A stretch of DNA of 64,000 nt from DASZQL01 sp964391865 (GCA_964391865.1 CAYMNQ010000005.1:335831-399830); one strand, 5' to 3'. Shown: positions 38,782-48,023, counted from the stretch's first letter. Numbers and translations are program-made. The notes: generated by a model not told the origin, from the letters alone.

Positions 38782-40500
38782 TCACCACCTCCCAATCTCG
38801 GTCCAGTTCCCCCACTCCGGATCCTTCCGCATTTCCTCGAACATCTCGAGCACCGAGAGGTTGCGTTTGGGCGGCTCCTCGATCTCAGCGCCCCAGTAGA
38901 CGCCGCGCTGGGTGAGGGTGACGGCCATCGCCAGCGCGTCGGGCCCGTCGTCGTGGGCGGCGCGGGGGAACTGCGCCATCTGCTCCAGCAGCGTGCGGTG
39001 CCGGCGGCTGAAGCGGAGCATGCCGCTGGTCACCAGCGGCTGGAGCTTCTGGATGCGGCCGAGCTTGTCGGACGTGTGCGTCACCTTCCGCGCCGGCACC
39101 GGCATCAACGCCTGCTGGCTGCGCCGGATCAGTTCGTCCCCCAGGAAGTCCTGGAACTGGTTCGCCTCGATGGCGAACACCTCGTACCGCCGCAGCGTGT
39201 TGTAGGTGATGATGTCGTCGATGGTCTGGTCGGGCTTCCGCCGGCGGATGTCGGCGTCGACCACGTACATCACCCCCGTCTTGCGGTCGAGCAAGATCGA
39301 GACGATCGCGGTGTCGTCGCGGTGCTTGCCGGCGCGGCCGAGGCTCGGGTCGCAGGCGCCGAAGTACACCCCCCCGGAGCCCCCCGCGCCACTCAGCCGC
39401 GCGAGCAGCGCTTCGGGGGTCGTTCCGTCGTCGTCCCAGAAGCGCATCTCGCTTTCGGGGAAGAAGCAGGTCGATGGATCGGTGGGCTCGTTCTGCTTCT
39501 CCGCGTCGAAGGCCGCCCGGCCACCCAGCATCCGCTCGCGCATCAGCGCGTCGTAGGGCTCGCGCTCGGGCCACAGCACCTCGGTGCCCGCCAGCATCGC
39601 GTCCCGCTCGGACTGGAAGTACGCCGCGGCGGCCTCGGGGCCGGACCGGCCTTCGAACTCCTCGTCACGGCTGAAGATCGCCGACCAGCGGTCCCACAGA
39701 TCCTGACGCTCCGAGAAGCTGATCACGGACTTGAACTTCCGCCCGACCCAGCCGGGGGATTTCGCGGGGTCGGTCAGCCGCGCCAGGAGCGCGTCGTAGT
39801 GGAGGATGGTGCCGACCGCGATCACGTTGGTGCCCGGCTCGCCCGCCTTGAGGACCGCGCGGTCGAGCCACTCGGCCCGCTTCTCGCGCTGTTCGGCGCT
39901 GCGGACCGACTCCTCGCTCTCGAAGTCGTCGAGGATGATCATCGTGGGCCGGTGCTCGCGGTGCCGCCGACCGCGGATCTTCTGCTCCGCCCCCAGCGCC
40001 GCCACGCGGATGCCGGTGGCGGTCACGATCTCGTCCTTTGTCCAGCGCAGCACGCTGCTGGGGGTGGCCGCATCGCCCGCCCCGCGGCAGAGGTCTGGGA
40101 AGTCCTCGCGCAGGCGCGGGTTGGTCAGCAGCTCGTGCTTGAGGTGCCCGAGCTGCTGGACTGCCTGGTCGGCGGTGTGGGAGATCAGCATGATGTACCG
40201 CTCGCGGCCGTAGGCGAGGGACCACAGCGCGTAGGCGGTCGAGCAGAGCGTGCTCTTCGCGCTGGAGCGGGGGGCCGCGATCGCGAGGCGTCGATCGCGC
40301 CCCACCGAGGCATCGCGGAGCAAGGCCGCGACCTCGGCATGGAACGACGCGGGAGGGGCGCTGAAGAGGTGCGGCAAGTACGCCCGGGCGAAGGCGAGCA
40401 GGTTCTTCTCGCCGATCCAGCGCCGTTCGGCGCTCACGACCGAGCGGCAGGCCGCGGCGCTGCCGAGCGCGGTAGGAAGTTCCGGCGCCTCATTCGGCAT
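38782..40500 (-). CDS. phage terminase large subunit
   Basis: 572 aa DNA-packaging ATPase/nuclease. The ATPase has a Walker-A-like 'IAAPRSSAKSTLCS', Walker B 'TMIILDDFESEESV', and 'VIAVGTILHYDALL'. The RNase-H-like nuclease domain has 'VYFGACDPSLGRAGKHRDDTAI', 'FAIEANQFQDFLGDEL' and 'AHDDGPDALAMAV'. ATG 40500 overlaps the end of the small-subunit gene by 11 bp, as usual for terminase pairs. A longer upstream frame is rejected because its sequence is unlike any terminase. No portal or capsid gene follows. Confidence 0.9.
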   Translation of the reverse strand: MPNEAPELPTALGSAAACRSVVSAERRWIGEKNLLAFARAYLPHLFSAPPASFHAEVAALLRDASVGRDRRLAIAAPRSSAKSTLCSTAYALWSLAYGRERYIMLISHTADQAVQQLGHLKHELLTNPRLREDFPDLCRGAGDAATPSSVLRWTKDEIVTATGIRVAALGAEQKIRGRRHREHRPTMIILDDFESEESVRSAEQREKRAEWLDRAVLKAGEPGTNVIAVGTILHYDALLARLTDPAKSPGWVGRKFKSVISFSERQDLWDRWSAIFSRDEEFEGRSGPEAAAAYFQSERDAMLAGTEVLWPEREPYDALMRERMLGGRAAFDAEKQNEPTDPSTCFFPESEMRFWDDDGTTPEALLARLSGAGGSGGVYFGACDPSLGRAGKHRDDTAIVSILLDRKTGVMYVVDADIRRRKPDQTIDDIITYNTLRRYEVFAIEANQFQDFLGDELIRRSQQALMPVPARKVTHTSDKLGRIQKLQPLVTSGMLRFSRRHRTLLEQMAQFPRAAHDDGPDALAMAVTLTQRGVYWGAEIEEPPKRNLSVLEMFEEMRKDPEWGNWTEIGRW

Positions 40501-41470
40501 GATCGCTCTCCTCCCCGCCGACCCGGGCATGCGTGCCCACCACGGCAGCGGTGACTGACTCGACCGCCGAGGTAAGGATGAACTGCCGGGCGCGGTCGAG
40601 CCGATCGGCCAGCCCCACGTCATCCCTCGGCCCGGCGCTCTCACCATCCTCCGCATCGGAGGGATGGAGACTCAGGGGCAGGGTCGAGTTGACGATGAGC
40701 CTGAGCCGCTCGATCTCTTCGGTGAGTTCCTCGGCATCCCGGGCGCCGGGCCCCCCGCCCATCGCCCCGCCGGTCCCGAGCGCGTGCAGGAGGTCCGCCT
40801 GTACGTGGTGGGCGGCCTCGGGCAGGTAGCCGAGGCGCTGGAGCGTGCGGACCATGTCGCGGAAGATGCCGAAGGCGCTGCGCTCGGCTTCGACCCGCGC
40901 CGCGTGCGGGGCCTCGCGGTCGCGCGCGAGTTTGCGCAGGCGCCCCATGGAGGAGTCCGCCTCGCGGATGAGCTGCCCGGCGACCTGCCCGGCGAGGGCG
41001 GGGTCGCGCCCGAGCGCATTCTTCTCCTTGATCGCCTGCCGGTCGCGCAGGACGGTGCGGTCGGCGACCGAGAGGATGCCGGCGATCTCCGCCGCCGAGT
41101 ACCCCTCGGCCGAAAGGTACTCGACGCACGACCGCCGGTCATCCGCTGCGAGCGATGAACCCGACAGGTCCCTGCTCTGCAAGCGCCGGATCAATTCGAG
41201 AACAGGAAGGGACTCCGCTTCGCGGGGAAGAGAAGGATTGGAACGCAGAGGGCGCGGAGAGGGGGACGCAGAGGACACAGAGTTGGAAGATGAAGAGTGG
41301 TTAGATGCAGAAGAAGAAGAAGAAGACATTGAACGCGAAGATCGCGAAGAGCGCGAAGAGGATGAAGAGCGCGGAGACGGACGAGGGGTTGGATGCTCGG
41401 AGCGCGCCTCGCCGGTCGATGCGGTGCGTGGCGGTGAAGCCGGTTCTTTGACAGTCGTTCGTCGCTTCAT
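40490..41470 (-). CDS. terminase small subunit-like HTH protein with repeat-encoded Ser-rich N-terminus
   Basis: 326 aa. The C-terminal two thirds contain a helix-turn-helix ('CVEYLSAEGYSAAEIAGILSVADRTVLRDRQAIK', about residues 112-145) and helices as in terminase small subunits. Position directly before the large subunit supports the call. Residues 32-75 are almost all Ser/Arg/Asn and are encoded by a word repeat ('tcttcgcg', 'tcttcttct', 'ctctgcgt' types, about 41240-41375). Its start overlaps the methyltransferase stop by ATGA. Confidence 0.72.
   Translation of the reverse strand: MKRRTTVKEPASPPRTASTGEARSEHPTPRPSPRSSSSSRSSRSSRSMSSSSSSASNHSSSSNSVSSASPSPRPLRSNPSLPREAESLPVLELIRRLQSRDLSGSSLAADDRRSCVEYLSAEGYSAAEIAGILSVADRTVLRDRQAIKEKNALGRDPALAGQVAGQLIREADSSMGRLRKLARDREAPHAARVEAERSAFGIFRDMVRTLQRLGYLPEAAHHVQADLLHALGTGGAMGGGPGARDAEELTEEIERLRLIVNSTLPLSLHPSDAEDGESAGPRDDVGLADRLDRARQFILTSAVESVTAAVVGTHARVGGEESDHAE
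41235..41400. repeat. short-period word repeats inside the terminase small-subunit gene
   Basis: Runs of 'gaagatcgcgaagagcgcgaagag', 'agaagaagaagaag' and 'gcagaggacacagag' words occur on the plus strand. They read in frame on the minus strand as Ser/Arg-rich protein. The same classes of words recur at 2425, 11566, 17010, 21701 and 42421 in this window. Confidence 0.7.
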
Positions 41471-43161
41471 CGGCGCGGCCCTGCCTTCTTGGCGCGCGCC
41501 GATGTGGCAGCCCGCGAGCCACGCCGAGCCTTCTTCGAAGCCCCGTTAACGGCCCCTCGAAGGGCCTTTGAAGAGCCTTCATCACGCAACCGCGCCGGGG
41601 CCACCGAACCAACCGTCGGAGCCGGCGCATCACTCACCGGCTTCGATTCAACCTCCCGCTCGACCCCGCTCCTCTTGTCTTCAACCAATCCCCCATTCCG
41701 ACTCTGCGTCCCTCTGCGCATCTCTGCTTCCTCTGCGTTCCTTCCCCCGGTCTTCACCGCGTAGCGGCGCAGCACGTCCGGGGACACCGAGTCCTCACCC
41801 GCGAAGGCGATGTACCGGCGGACGATGACGTCGCAGTAGCGCTGGGAGATCTCCAGGCCGAAGCAGCGCCGGCCCAGCCGCTCGGCGGCGATGAACTGCG
41901 TGCCGCTGCCCGCGAAGGGCTCGTAGCACACCTCGCCCGCTCTCGTGTGCTGGAGCATGGGGATCTCGAAGAGCTCCACCGGCTTGGGCGTCGGATGATC
42001 CGGCCGCTCGGGGCCGTTGGGGATGGTGTCGAAGCGCCACACGGTGGGCAGCACCGGAGCCCCCGGAATTCGTCTCGGCTTCTTCCCCTCGAGCCAGCCC
42101 ATCAGGCACGGCTCGTGCTGCCACGAGTACCACGTGCGCGTCAGCACCGGCCTGTTCTTGGCCCAGATGATCTGGCAATGAATCAGCGCCCCGGCCCCCC
42201 GCATCGCCGCTTCGAGCAGTGCCTGCCGCCGCGACGCGTGCCAGATGTACCACGCGGCCCGCCCCCCCGGACCAATCGCCTCATCCACCGCGGCCCGAAT
42301 GAAGCGCTCGTACAGATCGCTGTTCCCATCGAAGTCGTCCCACGTCACGCCGTAGGTCGAAGACCAATCCTTATTCCCCCCGGAGCCGCTGCGCGAACGA
42401 TGCGCGCTTCCATTCTGACTCGATCCCTCATCCCTGATCCCTCGTCCCTTCTTCCCTGGATGATTCGTCCCGTCGTATCCGACCAAGTACGGCGGGTCGG
42501 TGGCGAAGAGCGCGGCGCGTTCGCCGTTCATCAGTTCGCGCACGACCGAGGCGTCGGTGCAATCAGCGCACAGCAGCCGGTGCTGCAATCTCGGCTCGCG
42601 GCCGAGCAGGATCAGTTCGCCGGGCCGCGTCACCGGCGGGCCCAGCCGCTCCGACTCCGCCAGCGCGGCGTCAAGATCGAAGTGCTCCTCGCCAGCAGAA
42701 TTCGAGCGCAGCAGCGCGCTGGCCAGCAACTCATCCACTTCCGGGGGGTCGAAGCCGGTGAGACCCATGTCGAACCCCGGCAGTTCGACCAGTTCGTTCA
42801 AGAGTTCGGCCAGCTTTTCGTGATCCCAGCCGCCCGCGATCTTGTTCAGCGCCAGGTTGAGCGCCTTCTCCTTCTCGATCGGCAGGTCGACCACCGACAC
42901 CTGCACGTTCTGGACGCCCCGCTGGAGCAGCACCTTGAAGCGCTGATGCCCGCCGACGAGATTCCCGGTGCGAGAGTTCCATACCAACGGCTCGACCAGC
43001 CCGAACTCGTCGATGCTCCGCGCTAGCTTCTCGTACTCAGGATCACCCGGCCTGAGATCAACCCGCGGGTTGTACGGCGCTGGATTGATGGAGCGGACGG
43101 GGACTTCGCGCCATGAGACTCTCAGGTCGGGCGCGACCGGTGCTGCGTTGACGCGGGGCAT
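41467..43161 (-). CDS. ParB-domain DNA methyltransferase (N6-adenine/N4-cytosine type)
   Basis: 564 aa. The N-terminal ParB/Srx-like domain ('INPAPYNPR...YEKLARSIDEFGLVEPLVWN...NLVGGHQRFKVL', about residues 25-80) is followed by a beta-class methyltransferase: 'FATDPPYLVGYDG' catalytic motif IV, 'AAWYIWHAS', 'DHPTPKPVELFE' and SAM motif 'CYEPFAGSGTQFIAAERLGRRCFGLE'. After DPPY a Gly/Ser/Arg loop is encoded by a 'ccctgatccctc'-type repeat (42421-42460). A Lys/Arg-rich tail follows. Such fusions are common beside phage terminases, probably protecting phage DNA. GGAGG lies 7 nt before the ATG. Confidence 0.88.
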   Translation of the reverse strand: MPRVNAAPVAPDLRVSWREVPVRSINPAPYNPRVDLRPGDPEYEKLARSIDEFGLVEPLVWNSRTGNLVGGHQRFKVLLQRGVQNVQVSVVDLPIEKEKALNLALNKIAGGWDHEKLAELLNELVELPGFDMGLTGFDPPEVDELLASALLRSNSAGEEHFDLDAALAESERLGPPVTRPGELILLGREPRLQHRLLCADCTDASVVRELMNGERAALFATDPPYLVGYDGTNHPGKKGRGIRDEGSSQNGSAHRSRSGSGGNKDWSSTYGVTWDDFDGNSDLYERFIRAAVDEAIGPGGRAAWYIWHASRRQALLEAAMRGAGALIHCQIIWAKNRPVLTRTWYSWQHEPCLMGWLEGKKPRRIPGAPVLPTVWRFDTIPNGPERPDHPTPKPVELFEIPMLQHTRAGEVCYEPFAGSGTQFIAAERLGRRCFGLEISQRYCDVIVRRYIAFAGEDSVSPDVLRRYAVKTGGRNAEEAEMRRGTQSRNGGLVEDKRSGVEREVESKPVSDAPAPTVGSVAPARLRDEGSSKALRGAVNGASKKARRGSRAATSARAKKAGPRR

Positions 43162-43668
43162 AAGAAAGCCTCCATGCTTGAGCGCGGCATCGCCCGATGA
43201 TCTGGCAACGCCGCTCAGGTTATGACCGGGGGATTTGAAGCCAGGGCTGCGGATATTCCGCGGAGCGCCCGCTCCTCGGCCCGCGCCGACGCGAGCCGCC
43301 CCCCCGGTCTTTGAACATTAGCACGGCGCGCTCACAACTGCCAAAACTCATGATGAATGCGTGGCACCACTTCAACAGCGGGAGACACGTTATTCACATT
43401 CTTGTTCAGATATCCACATAAGTTGGCGGATCATGATGGCGTTCCAGCGAACGTCGGCGGTTCAGGCATCACGCGTCGGCCGAGCCACCGTCGACGGATA
43501 ACGCCACGCCCACCGCCCCCCGGGCCTCCTGCCCACGCCCCCGGAGGGCCGCCGCAGGCTTCGAGAATCTGCCGGTCATTCCGTGGCTTTGACTGGATTC
43601 CGCGCCGTTCTATGGCCATGTGTGCTGCTCGGATCGCGTCATTCACCCCGAGCGGAAAGGATCCCCAC
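43162..43668. other. about 507 bp between divergent genes, no gene supported
   Basis: Holds the start regions of the methyltransferase (minus) and the HARE-HTH gene (plus). A near-perfect palindrome GCGGATATTCCGC at 43249-43261 could be an operator. No coding frame here has motifs or a start signal. Confidence 0.45.
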
Positions 43669-44190
43669 ATGACTCGTCGAATTCCGAAGTCCTCACGTTC
43701 AACTGCTCGCGCCATCGCGCGGAACACCGCCAAGCCACCGCCCGCCACGCCCGGCGTAACTCCGCCCCGTGGGCGAACGTCGGCGGCCACGGGGCAAGCC
43801 GGCGCGACACCCAAGCAGGCGCAACCCGCTCCAGCGGCGGTGAAGCCGGTCGCGCCCACCGCCCGCCCACCATCCCGCGCTCCCTCAGGGAAATCCAAGG
43901 CCCTGGGGGGGTCGAAGGGTCCCCGGCCCGAACGCCCGAGCCTGCTCAACCTCGCCGCCAAGTTGCTCGCCGAGAAGGGCGAGCCGATGAAGTGCAAGGA
44001 GATCGTCGAGCGGCTCCTCGCGCGGAAGGCATGGACGACCACCGGAAAGACCCCCGCCGCCACACTCGCCTCGGCGATCATCCGCGAGATGAAACGCCAG
44101 GGGGCGGCGTCGCGCTTCGTGAAGAAGGGACGCGGGCTCGTCGCGGCGAACGCGCGAACGACGCTGGGCCCCCAGCGATTGTCGGTCTGA
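43669..44190 (+). CDS. HARE-HTH domain protein with basic disordered N-terminus
   Basis: 173 aa. Residues 1-90 are Ala/Pro/Lys/Arg/Thr-rich and probably disordered. Residues 91-160 ('SLLNLAAKLLAEKGEPMKCKEIVERLLARKAWTTTGKTPAATLASAIIREMKRQG') fit the HARE-HTH domain (HB1, ASXL, restriction-endonuclease HTH), thought to read or bind DNA. ATG 43669 has AAAGGA about 9 nt upstream. It lies at the outer edge of the integrated element, divergent from the methyltransferase, and could be its regulator or a host nucleoid protein. Confidence 0.72.
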   Translation: MTRRIPKSSRSTARAIARNTAKPPPATPGVTPPRGRTSAATGQAGATPKQAQPAPAAVKPVAPTARPPSRAPSGKSKALGGSKGPRPERPSLLNLAAKLLAEKGEPMKCKEIVERLLARKAWTTTGKTPAATLASAIIREMKRQGAASRFVKKGRGLVAANARTTLGPQRLSV

Positions 44191-44398
44191 GCGAGCCGCC
44201 AACTCCTAGCAAGTGCTGCGAGAATCGCTGGTTCTCCTGGAGTCCGCGCCCGTTTGACCTTGCACCCAACCGTCGGTGAGTCCAAGTCCAACCCGAGTGC
44301 AAAGAGCCTCCTCCTGATCGCACATATCTTCGCATGAGCGTGGGTTGAAGAGAACCGACCTCGCCATTGAGCACTGTGCGCAGCCAATGCATGACAGC

Positions 44399-46912
44399 TC
44401 AATTCATACGTCGCAACCGGAGGCTGTTCAGCACCACGCTCACGCTGCTGAATGCCATCGCCGCGCTCGCAATGATCGGCGAGAGCAGCCAGCCGGTGAA
44501 GGGGTACAGAAGCCCCGCCGCGACCGGGATGCCGACAAGGTTGTAGACGAAAGCCCAGAACAGGTTTTGCTTGATCGTCCGCATAGTCGCGCGCGATAGG
44601 GCGATGGCCTGCGGCACGGCGCGGAGGTCGCCGCGCATGAGCGTGATGTCCGCCGACTCCATCGCCACGTCGGTTCCCGTGCCGACGGCAAGGCCAACGT
44701 CGGCCTGGGCGAGCGCCGGGGCATCGTTGATGCCATCGCCGACCATTCCCACAATGTGACTCTCAGCTTGGAGGGCTTTAACCTTCTCGGCCTTGTCTTT
44801 GGGGAGCACCTCGGCGAAGACCTGATCGACGCCGACCTGCGAGGCGACGGCATCGGCGGTGCGACGGTTGTCGCCGGTCATCATCACCACGCGCAGTCCG
44901 AGGGCGTGCATGGTCGCGATGGCGTCCTTGGACTCGGCACGAACCGTGTCGGCGACGGCGATGATCCCCGCCTCGCGCCCGTCCACAGCCACGAACATCG
45001 GAGTTTTTCCCACCGCCGCCAGTTCCGCGGACTTGCCCGAGAGCGTGAGAGCGACCTCCCGCTGCTCCAGGAGCGCAGCCTTGCCGACAAGCAGGCTTCT
45101 CCCGTCCACCGTGGCTTCCACGCCGTGACCGACCACGGCTTGGAAACGGCTTGGTTCTGCGAGTTGCACGCCTCGCGCGGCAGCCTCGCGCACGATCGCC
45201 GCCGCGAGAGGATGCTCGCTGTGCTGCTCGGCGGAGGCCGCGAGCCGCAGAACCTCCGCGGCGTCGAGCGACGAACCATGCGATAGCAGGATGTCGGTCA
45301 CCGCGGGCTTACCGTGCGTGATGGTTCCGGTCTTGTCGAGGACGATCGCGGTGAGTTGGTGCGCCGTCTCCAGCGATTCACCGCCCTTGATAAGGATGCC
45401 AATCTCCGCGCCCCGGCCCGTCCCAACCATGATCGCCGTCGGCGTGGCCAACCCCAGGGCGCACGGGCAGGCGATGATGAGCACGGAGACGGCCGTTACC
45501 AAGGCCATGCTCAGTCGGGTTTCCGCGGGCGACGCGAACCACCACACGACGAACGTGGCGATCGCGATGACGATGACGATCGGCACAAACACCCCGCTGA
45601 TACGGTCGGCCAGCCGCGCGATCGGGGCCTTGCTCCCTTGCGCTTCCTGCACCAAGCGCACGATTTGCTGGAGGGCCGTGTCAGCCCCGATCTTGGTAGC
45701 AACCACCCGAAGGGCGCCGGTCGTGTTCATCGTCGCGCCGAAGACACTGTCGCCGGCGGTCTTCTCGGCCGGCACGCTCTCGCCCGTCAACATGGACTCG
45801 TCCACGGCGGACTGGCCACTCTCGACCGCGCCGTCGACGGGGATCTTCTCGCCGGGCCGGACCAGCAACCGGTCGCCGACGACTACGGACTCGACCGGGA
45901 CATCCACCTCTTGGCCGTCGCGCACGACACGGGCAGTCTTCGGCTGCATTCCGATCAGACGTCTGATCGCGACGGTGGTGCGGCCGGTCGCCCGGGCTTC
46001 GAAGTACTTCCCGAGAAGCACAAGCACGATGATGACGGCCGCGGCCTCGTAGTACACCGGCACCATGACCATACCGCCCATGGCCACCACTCCGCCGGCG
46101 TCATCCGCGTGGGCCGCGGCGGCAACGCCCTTTACACCTGCGAAGAACGATGGCCAGACCGTCGCCGCGACCGAGTAGAGGTACGCCGCGCCCGTGCCCA
46201 TTGCCACCAGCGTGTCCATGTTCGCGCTGAAGTGCCGCAGACCCTTCCATGCCGAGCGGAAGAACTGCGACCCGCACCAGCACATGACCGGTGTTGTCAG
46301 CGCGAGTTGGAGCCAGTTGATCCAGGGGACGTTCAGCGCCTCGATCTTTCCGTGCGACATGGCAATGACCAGCACGGGCAGCGAGAGCGCAGCGCCGACG
46401 ATGGTCTTGGTGAGCAGCCGCCTCGCCTCGGCCTCGCCCACGTTCATGTGGGCCGAGTGGTCCACTCCGGCGCCTCCCCGCCCTCCCCGTCCACCCATGT
46501 CATGCCCCGCGTGCGACATCGAAACCTGCGCCGCGAGCATCGCCGCGTGGTCGTGCCCCGTGTATCCGTGCGGCGGATTCGCCGATCTACGCGTGGCCGG
46601 AGCGGGAGGCGGCACAATCGCCTTGTACCCGATGTCGTCCACGGCCTTGGCCAGTGTCGCCGGCCCGGTCGCCGCCGGGTCGTACTTCACCGTCGCCACT
46701 CTGGTGGCGAAGTTCACGCTCGCCGACTTGACGCCGGGCTGTTTGCCGAGCCCCTTCTCGATGCGGTTGGCGCAGGAGGCACACGTCATCCCCTCGATGG
46801 GCAGGTCCGCCCGCTGGGTCGGCCCCGTCGGCGTGCTCGGGGCATCGGCCCCGTGCCTGTGCTCGTGATGGTCTTGGCCGCTCATGTTCGTCATCTTGGT
46901 TTGCGTCGGCAC
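44399..46912 (-). CDS. copA: copper-exporting P1B-type ATPase
   Basis: 837 aa. Pumps Cu(I) (or Ag(I)) out of the cytoplasm. A His-rich N-terminus precedes an HMA domain ('[21 protein letters not shown]'). A His/Gly/Met-rich linker follows ('GHDHAAM', '[15 protein letters not shown]'). Eight helices include the metal-site '[12 protein letters not shown]', with '[12 protein letters not shown]', the phosphorylated Asp in '[12 protein letters not shown]', 'SEHPLAAAI' and '[16 protein letters not shown]'. The final helix has the Cu-type 'NxxSS' region ('[15 protein letters not shown]'). A GTG at 46912 or the ATG at 46894 may be the start. It is the last gene of the copper series. Confidence 0.95.
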   Translation of the reverse strand: MPTQTKMTNMSGQDHHEHRHGADAPSTPTGPTQRADLPIEGMTCASCANRIEKGLGKQPGVKSASVNFATRVATVKYDPAATGPATLAKAVDDIGYKAIVPPPAPATRRSANPPHGYTGHDHAAMLAAQVSMSHAGHDMGGRGGRGGAGVDHSAHMNVGEAEARRLLTKTIVGAALSLPVLVIAMSHGKIEALNVPWINWLQLALTTPVMCWCGSQFFRSAWKGLRHFSANMDTLVAMGTGAAYLYSVAATVWPSFFAGVKGVAAAAHADDAGGVVAMGGMVMVPVYYEAAAVIIVLVLLGKYFEARATGRTTVAIRRLIGMQPKTARVVRDGQEVDVPVESVVVGDRLLVRPGEKIPVDGAVESGQSAVDESMLTGESVPAEKTAGDSVFGATMNTTGALRVVATKIGADTALQQIVRLVQEAQGSKAPIARLADRISGVFVPIVIVIAIATFVVWWFASPAETRLSMALVTAVSVLIIACPCALGLATPTAIMVGTGRGAEIGILIKGGESLETAHQLTAIVLDKTGTITHGKPAVTDILLSHGSSLDAAEVLRLAASAEQHSEHPLAAAIVREAAARGVQLAEPSRFQAVVGHGVEATVDGRSLLVGKAALLEQREVALTLSGKSAELAAVGKTPMFVAVDGREAGIIAVADTVRAESKDAIATMHALGLRVVMMTGDNRRTADAVASQVGVDQVFAEVLPKDKAEKVKALQAESHIVGMVGDGINDAPALAQADVGLAVGTGTDVAMESADITLMRGDLRAVPQAIALSRATMRTIKQNLFWAFVYNLVGIPVAAGLLYPFTGWLLSPIIASAAMAFSSVSVVLNSLRLRRMN

Positions 46913-46915
46913 GCA

Positions 46916-47098
46916 TCAGGGCTTAGCGGCGGTGGTCGTGTGCTTCGGCTGACCGACGGTCTTCTCCGCCTTGTCCCCTTGGAGGACCGCCCCAGCGATG
47001 AGCACCACCACCACGACCACACCCGCAATCAGCGGCACGAACTCCCTCCACCCAGTCGCCGGAGGTCTGTGATCGTGGCATCCGCACTTGCAACTCAT
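46916..47098 (-). CDS. small Cys/His-headed membrane peptide of the copper operon
   Basis: 60 aa. The N-terminus 'MSCKCGCHDHRPP' offers three Cys and two His in ten residues. One membrane helix follows ('VPLIAGVVVVVVLIAGAVL'), then a polar tail. It lies between csoR and copA. It may deliver Cu(I) to the pump or anchor a metal site. The head resembles another small frame of this operon ('CSCDHDGDG', near 54990). No family is assigned. Confidence 0.7.
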   Translation of the reverse strand: MSCKCGCHDHRPPATGWREFVPLIAGVVVVVVLIAGAVLQGDKAEKTVGQPKHTTTAAKP

Positions 47099-47122
47099 GG
47101 CTCACCCCTTGGTCATGCGCGC

Positions 47123-47545
47123 TCACCTCGCAACCTTGCCCACCAGTTCCAAGACTTCCTCGATCATGTCGTCTCGCTTGGCACCATCCGCTTGCATGGC
47201 CGCCGCGGCACAATGCGTGAGGTGGTTCCGCAGCAGGTTCTTGGCGACCGAGCGCAGCGACTCCTGAACTGCGGCAGCCTGCTGGATGATGTCTGCGCAG
47301 TAGCGGTCCTCCTCGATCATCGACGCGATGCCGCGCACCTGTCCCTCGATCCGCCGCAGATGCTTGAGATTGGCCGCCTTGAGCGCGGCATCCACACCGA
47401 CGGCGTGCGCACCCGGCCCCACACCGTCGCGGACCTGGCTTGAGAGCACCCCAGCCCCGGGCACGCATCCGCACGCTGCGCCGTTCAACGCTGATAGCAC
47501 GGAACGCGCGGAAGCATTTTTTTTGCCCGACTTATTATTGGCCAT
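47123..47545 (-). CDS. csoR: CsoR/RcnR-family metal-sensing repressor
   Basis: 140 aa. The DUF156 helical bundle reads 'LKHLRRIEGQVRGIASMIEEDRYCADIIQQAAAVQESLRSVAKNLLRNHLTHCAAAAM'. The Cu(I)-type C-H-C ligands are Cys in 'DRYC' and His/Cys in 'NHLTHC'. The N-terminal 45 residues with 'ACGCVPG' are an extension beyond the usual family length. ATG 47545 is chosen because AAAGGAG sits 8 nt upstream; ATG 47551 would be only 2 nt from it. It probably represses the adjacent hma-csoR-copA genes. Confidence 0.9.
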   Translation of the reverse strand: MANNKSGKKNASARSVLSALNGAACGCVPGAGVLSSQVRDGVGPGAHAVGVDAALKAANLKHLRRIEGQVRGIASMIEEDRYCADIIQQAAAVQESLRSVAKNLLRNHLTHCAAAAMQADGAKRDDMIEEVLELVGKVAR

Positions 47546-47581
47546 CGCCATTGCTCCTTTGTTCGATACTTCAGCATCCAC

Positions 47582-47929
47582 TCACCCGCAGCAGCCGCCG
47601 GCGGGCTTCGTGTCCGAGCCGCCGCTCGACATCGCGCTCTTGGCCCCGCCGCAGCACCCGCCACCGCCCGTGGCCGGACTCGTTGAACCCGAGGCAGCAG
47701 CGTCATCGACCGCGCTCGCCGGAAGTCCGGCCTGGTCGAGTGCGGCAACAGCCTTGGCCGCCGCCCGTCGGTCATCCGTTTCGACAATCGCCGAACCCAC
47801 CGTCACCGACTTGACCTTCAATCCCGGCACCGCCGAGAGGGCCTTGGTGACGGTCTGCACGCAGTGCCCGCAGGTCATACCGTCGACGGCGACCGTGGTG
47901 GTCCACCCATTCTGAATCGTCGCATTCAT
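47582..47929 (-). CDS. HMA-domain copper chaperone with CC-rich tail
   Basis: 115 aa, CopZ-like. An HMA domain with 'VDGMTCGHCVQTVTKALSAVPGL' (CxxC ligands) continues to about residue 72. A Gly/Ser-rich tail carries two 'GGCCGG'/'GGCCG' pairs that could bind extra Cu(I). It is the first gene after the CsoR-type operator, with AAGGAG about 7 nt before the ATG. It would carry Cu(I) to CopA or CsoR. Confidence 0.9.
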   Translation of the reverse strand: MNATIQNGWTTTVAVDGMTCGHCVQTVTKALSAVPGLKVKSVTVGSAIVETDDRRAAAKAVAALDQAGLPASAVDDAAASGSTSPATGGGGCCGGAKSAMSSGGSDTKPAGGCCG

Positions 47930-47951
47930 GCTGAACTCCTTGTCGGGTCAC

Positions 47952-47968
47952 ATACCCCCCAGGAGTAT
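47952..47968. promoter_or_regulatory. CsoR-box-like operator
   Basis: ATACCCCCCAGGAGTAT is a pseudo-palindrome of the ATACCCC...GGGTAT type bound by CsoR repressors. It sits about 23 nt upstream of the HMA gene ATG, within the presumed promoter. Confidence 0.65.
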
Positions 47969-48023
47969 ATACGCCAAAGCATGCCCGCGGGTTCGCCGCC
48001 GTTTCTCCACGCTCGGCGCGGCA

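Noticed and set aside
43162..44398. Second copy of the tRNA-Glu 3' end as attR of the element
   Set aside because: I looked for a copy of TTCGAATCCCATTGGGG between 43160 and 44400 and found none; large serine recombinases often do not use tRNA ends, so the right border stays undefined.
46587..46916. Frame starting at an ATG overlapping the stop of the small membrane peptide gene
   Set aside because: It is out of frame with the CopA HMA domain and has no motif; CopA begins at GTG 46912 or ATG 46894.
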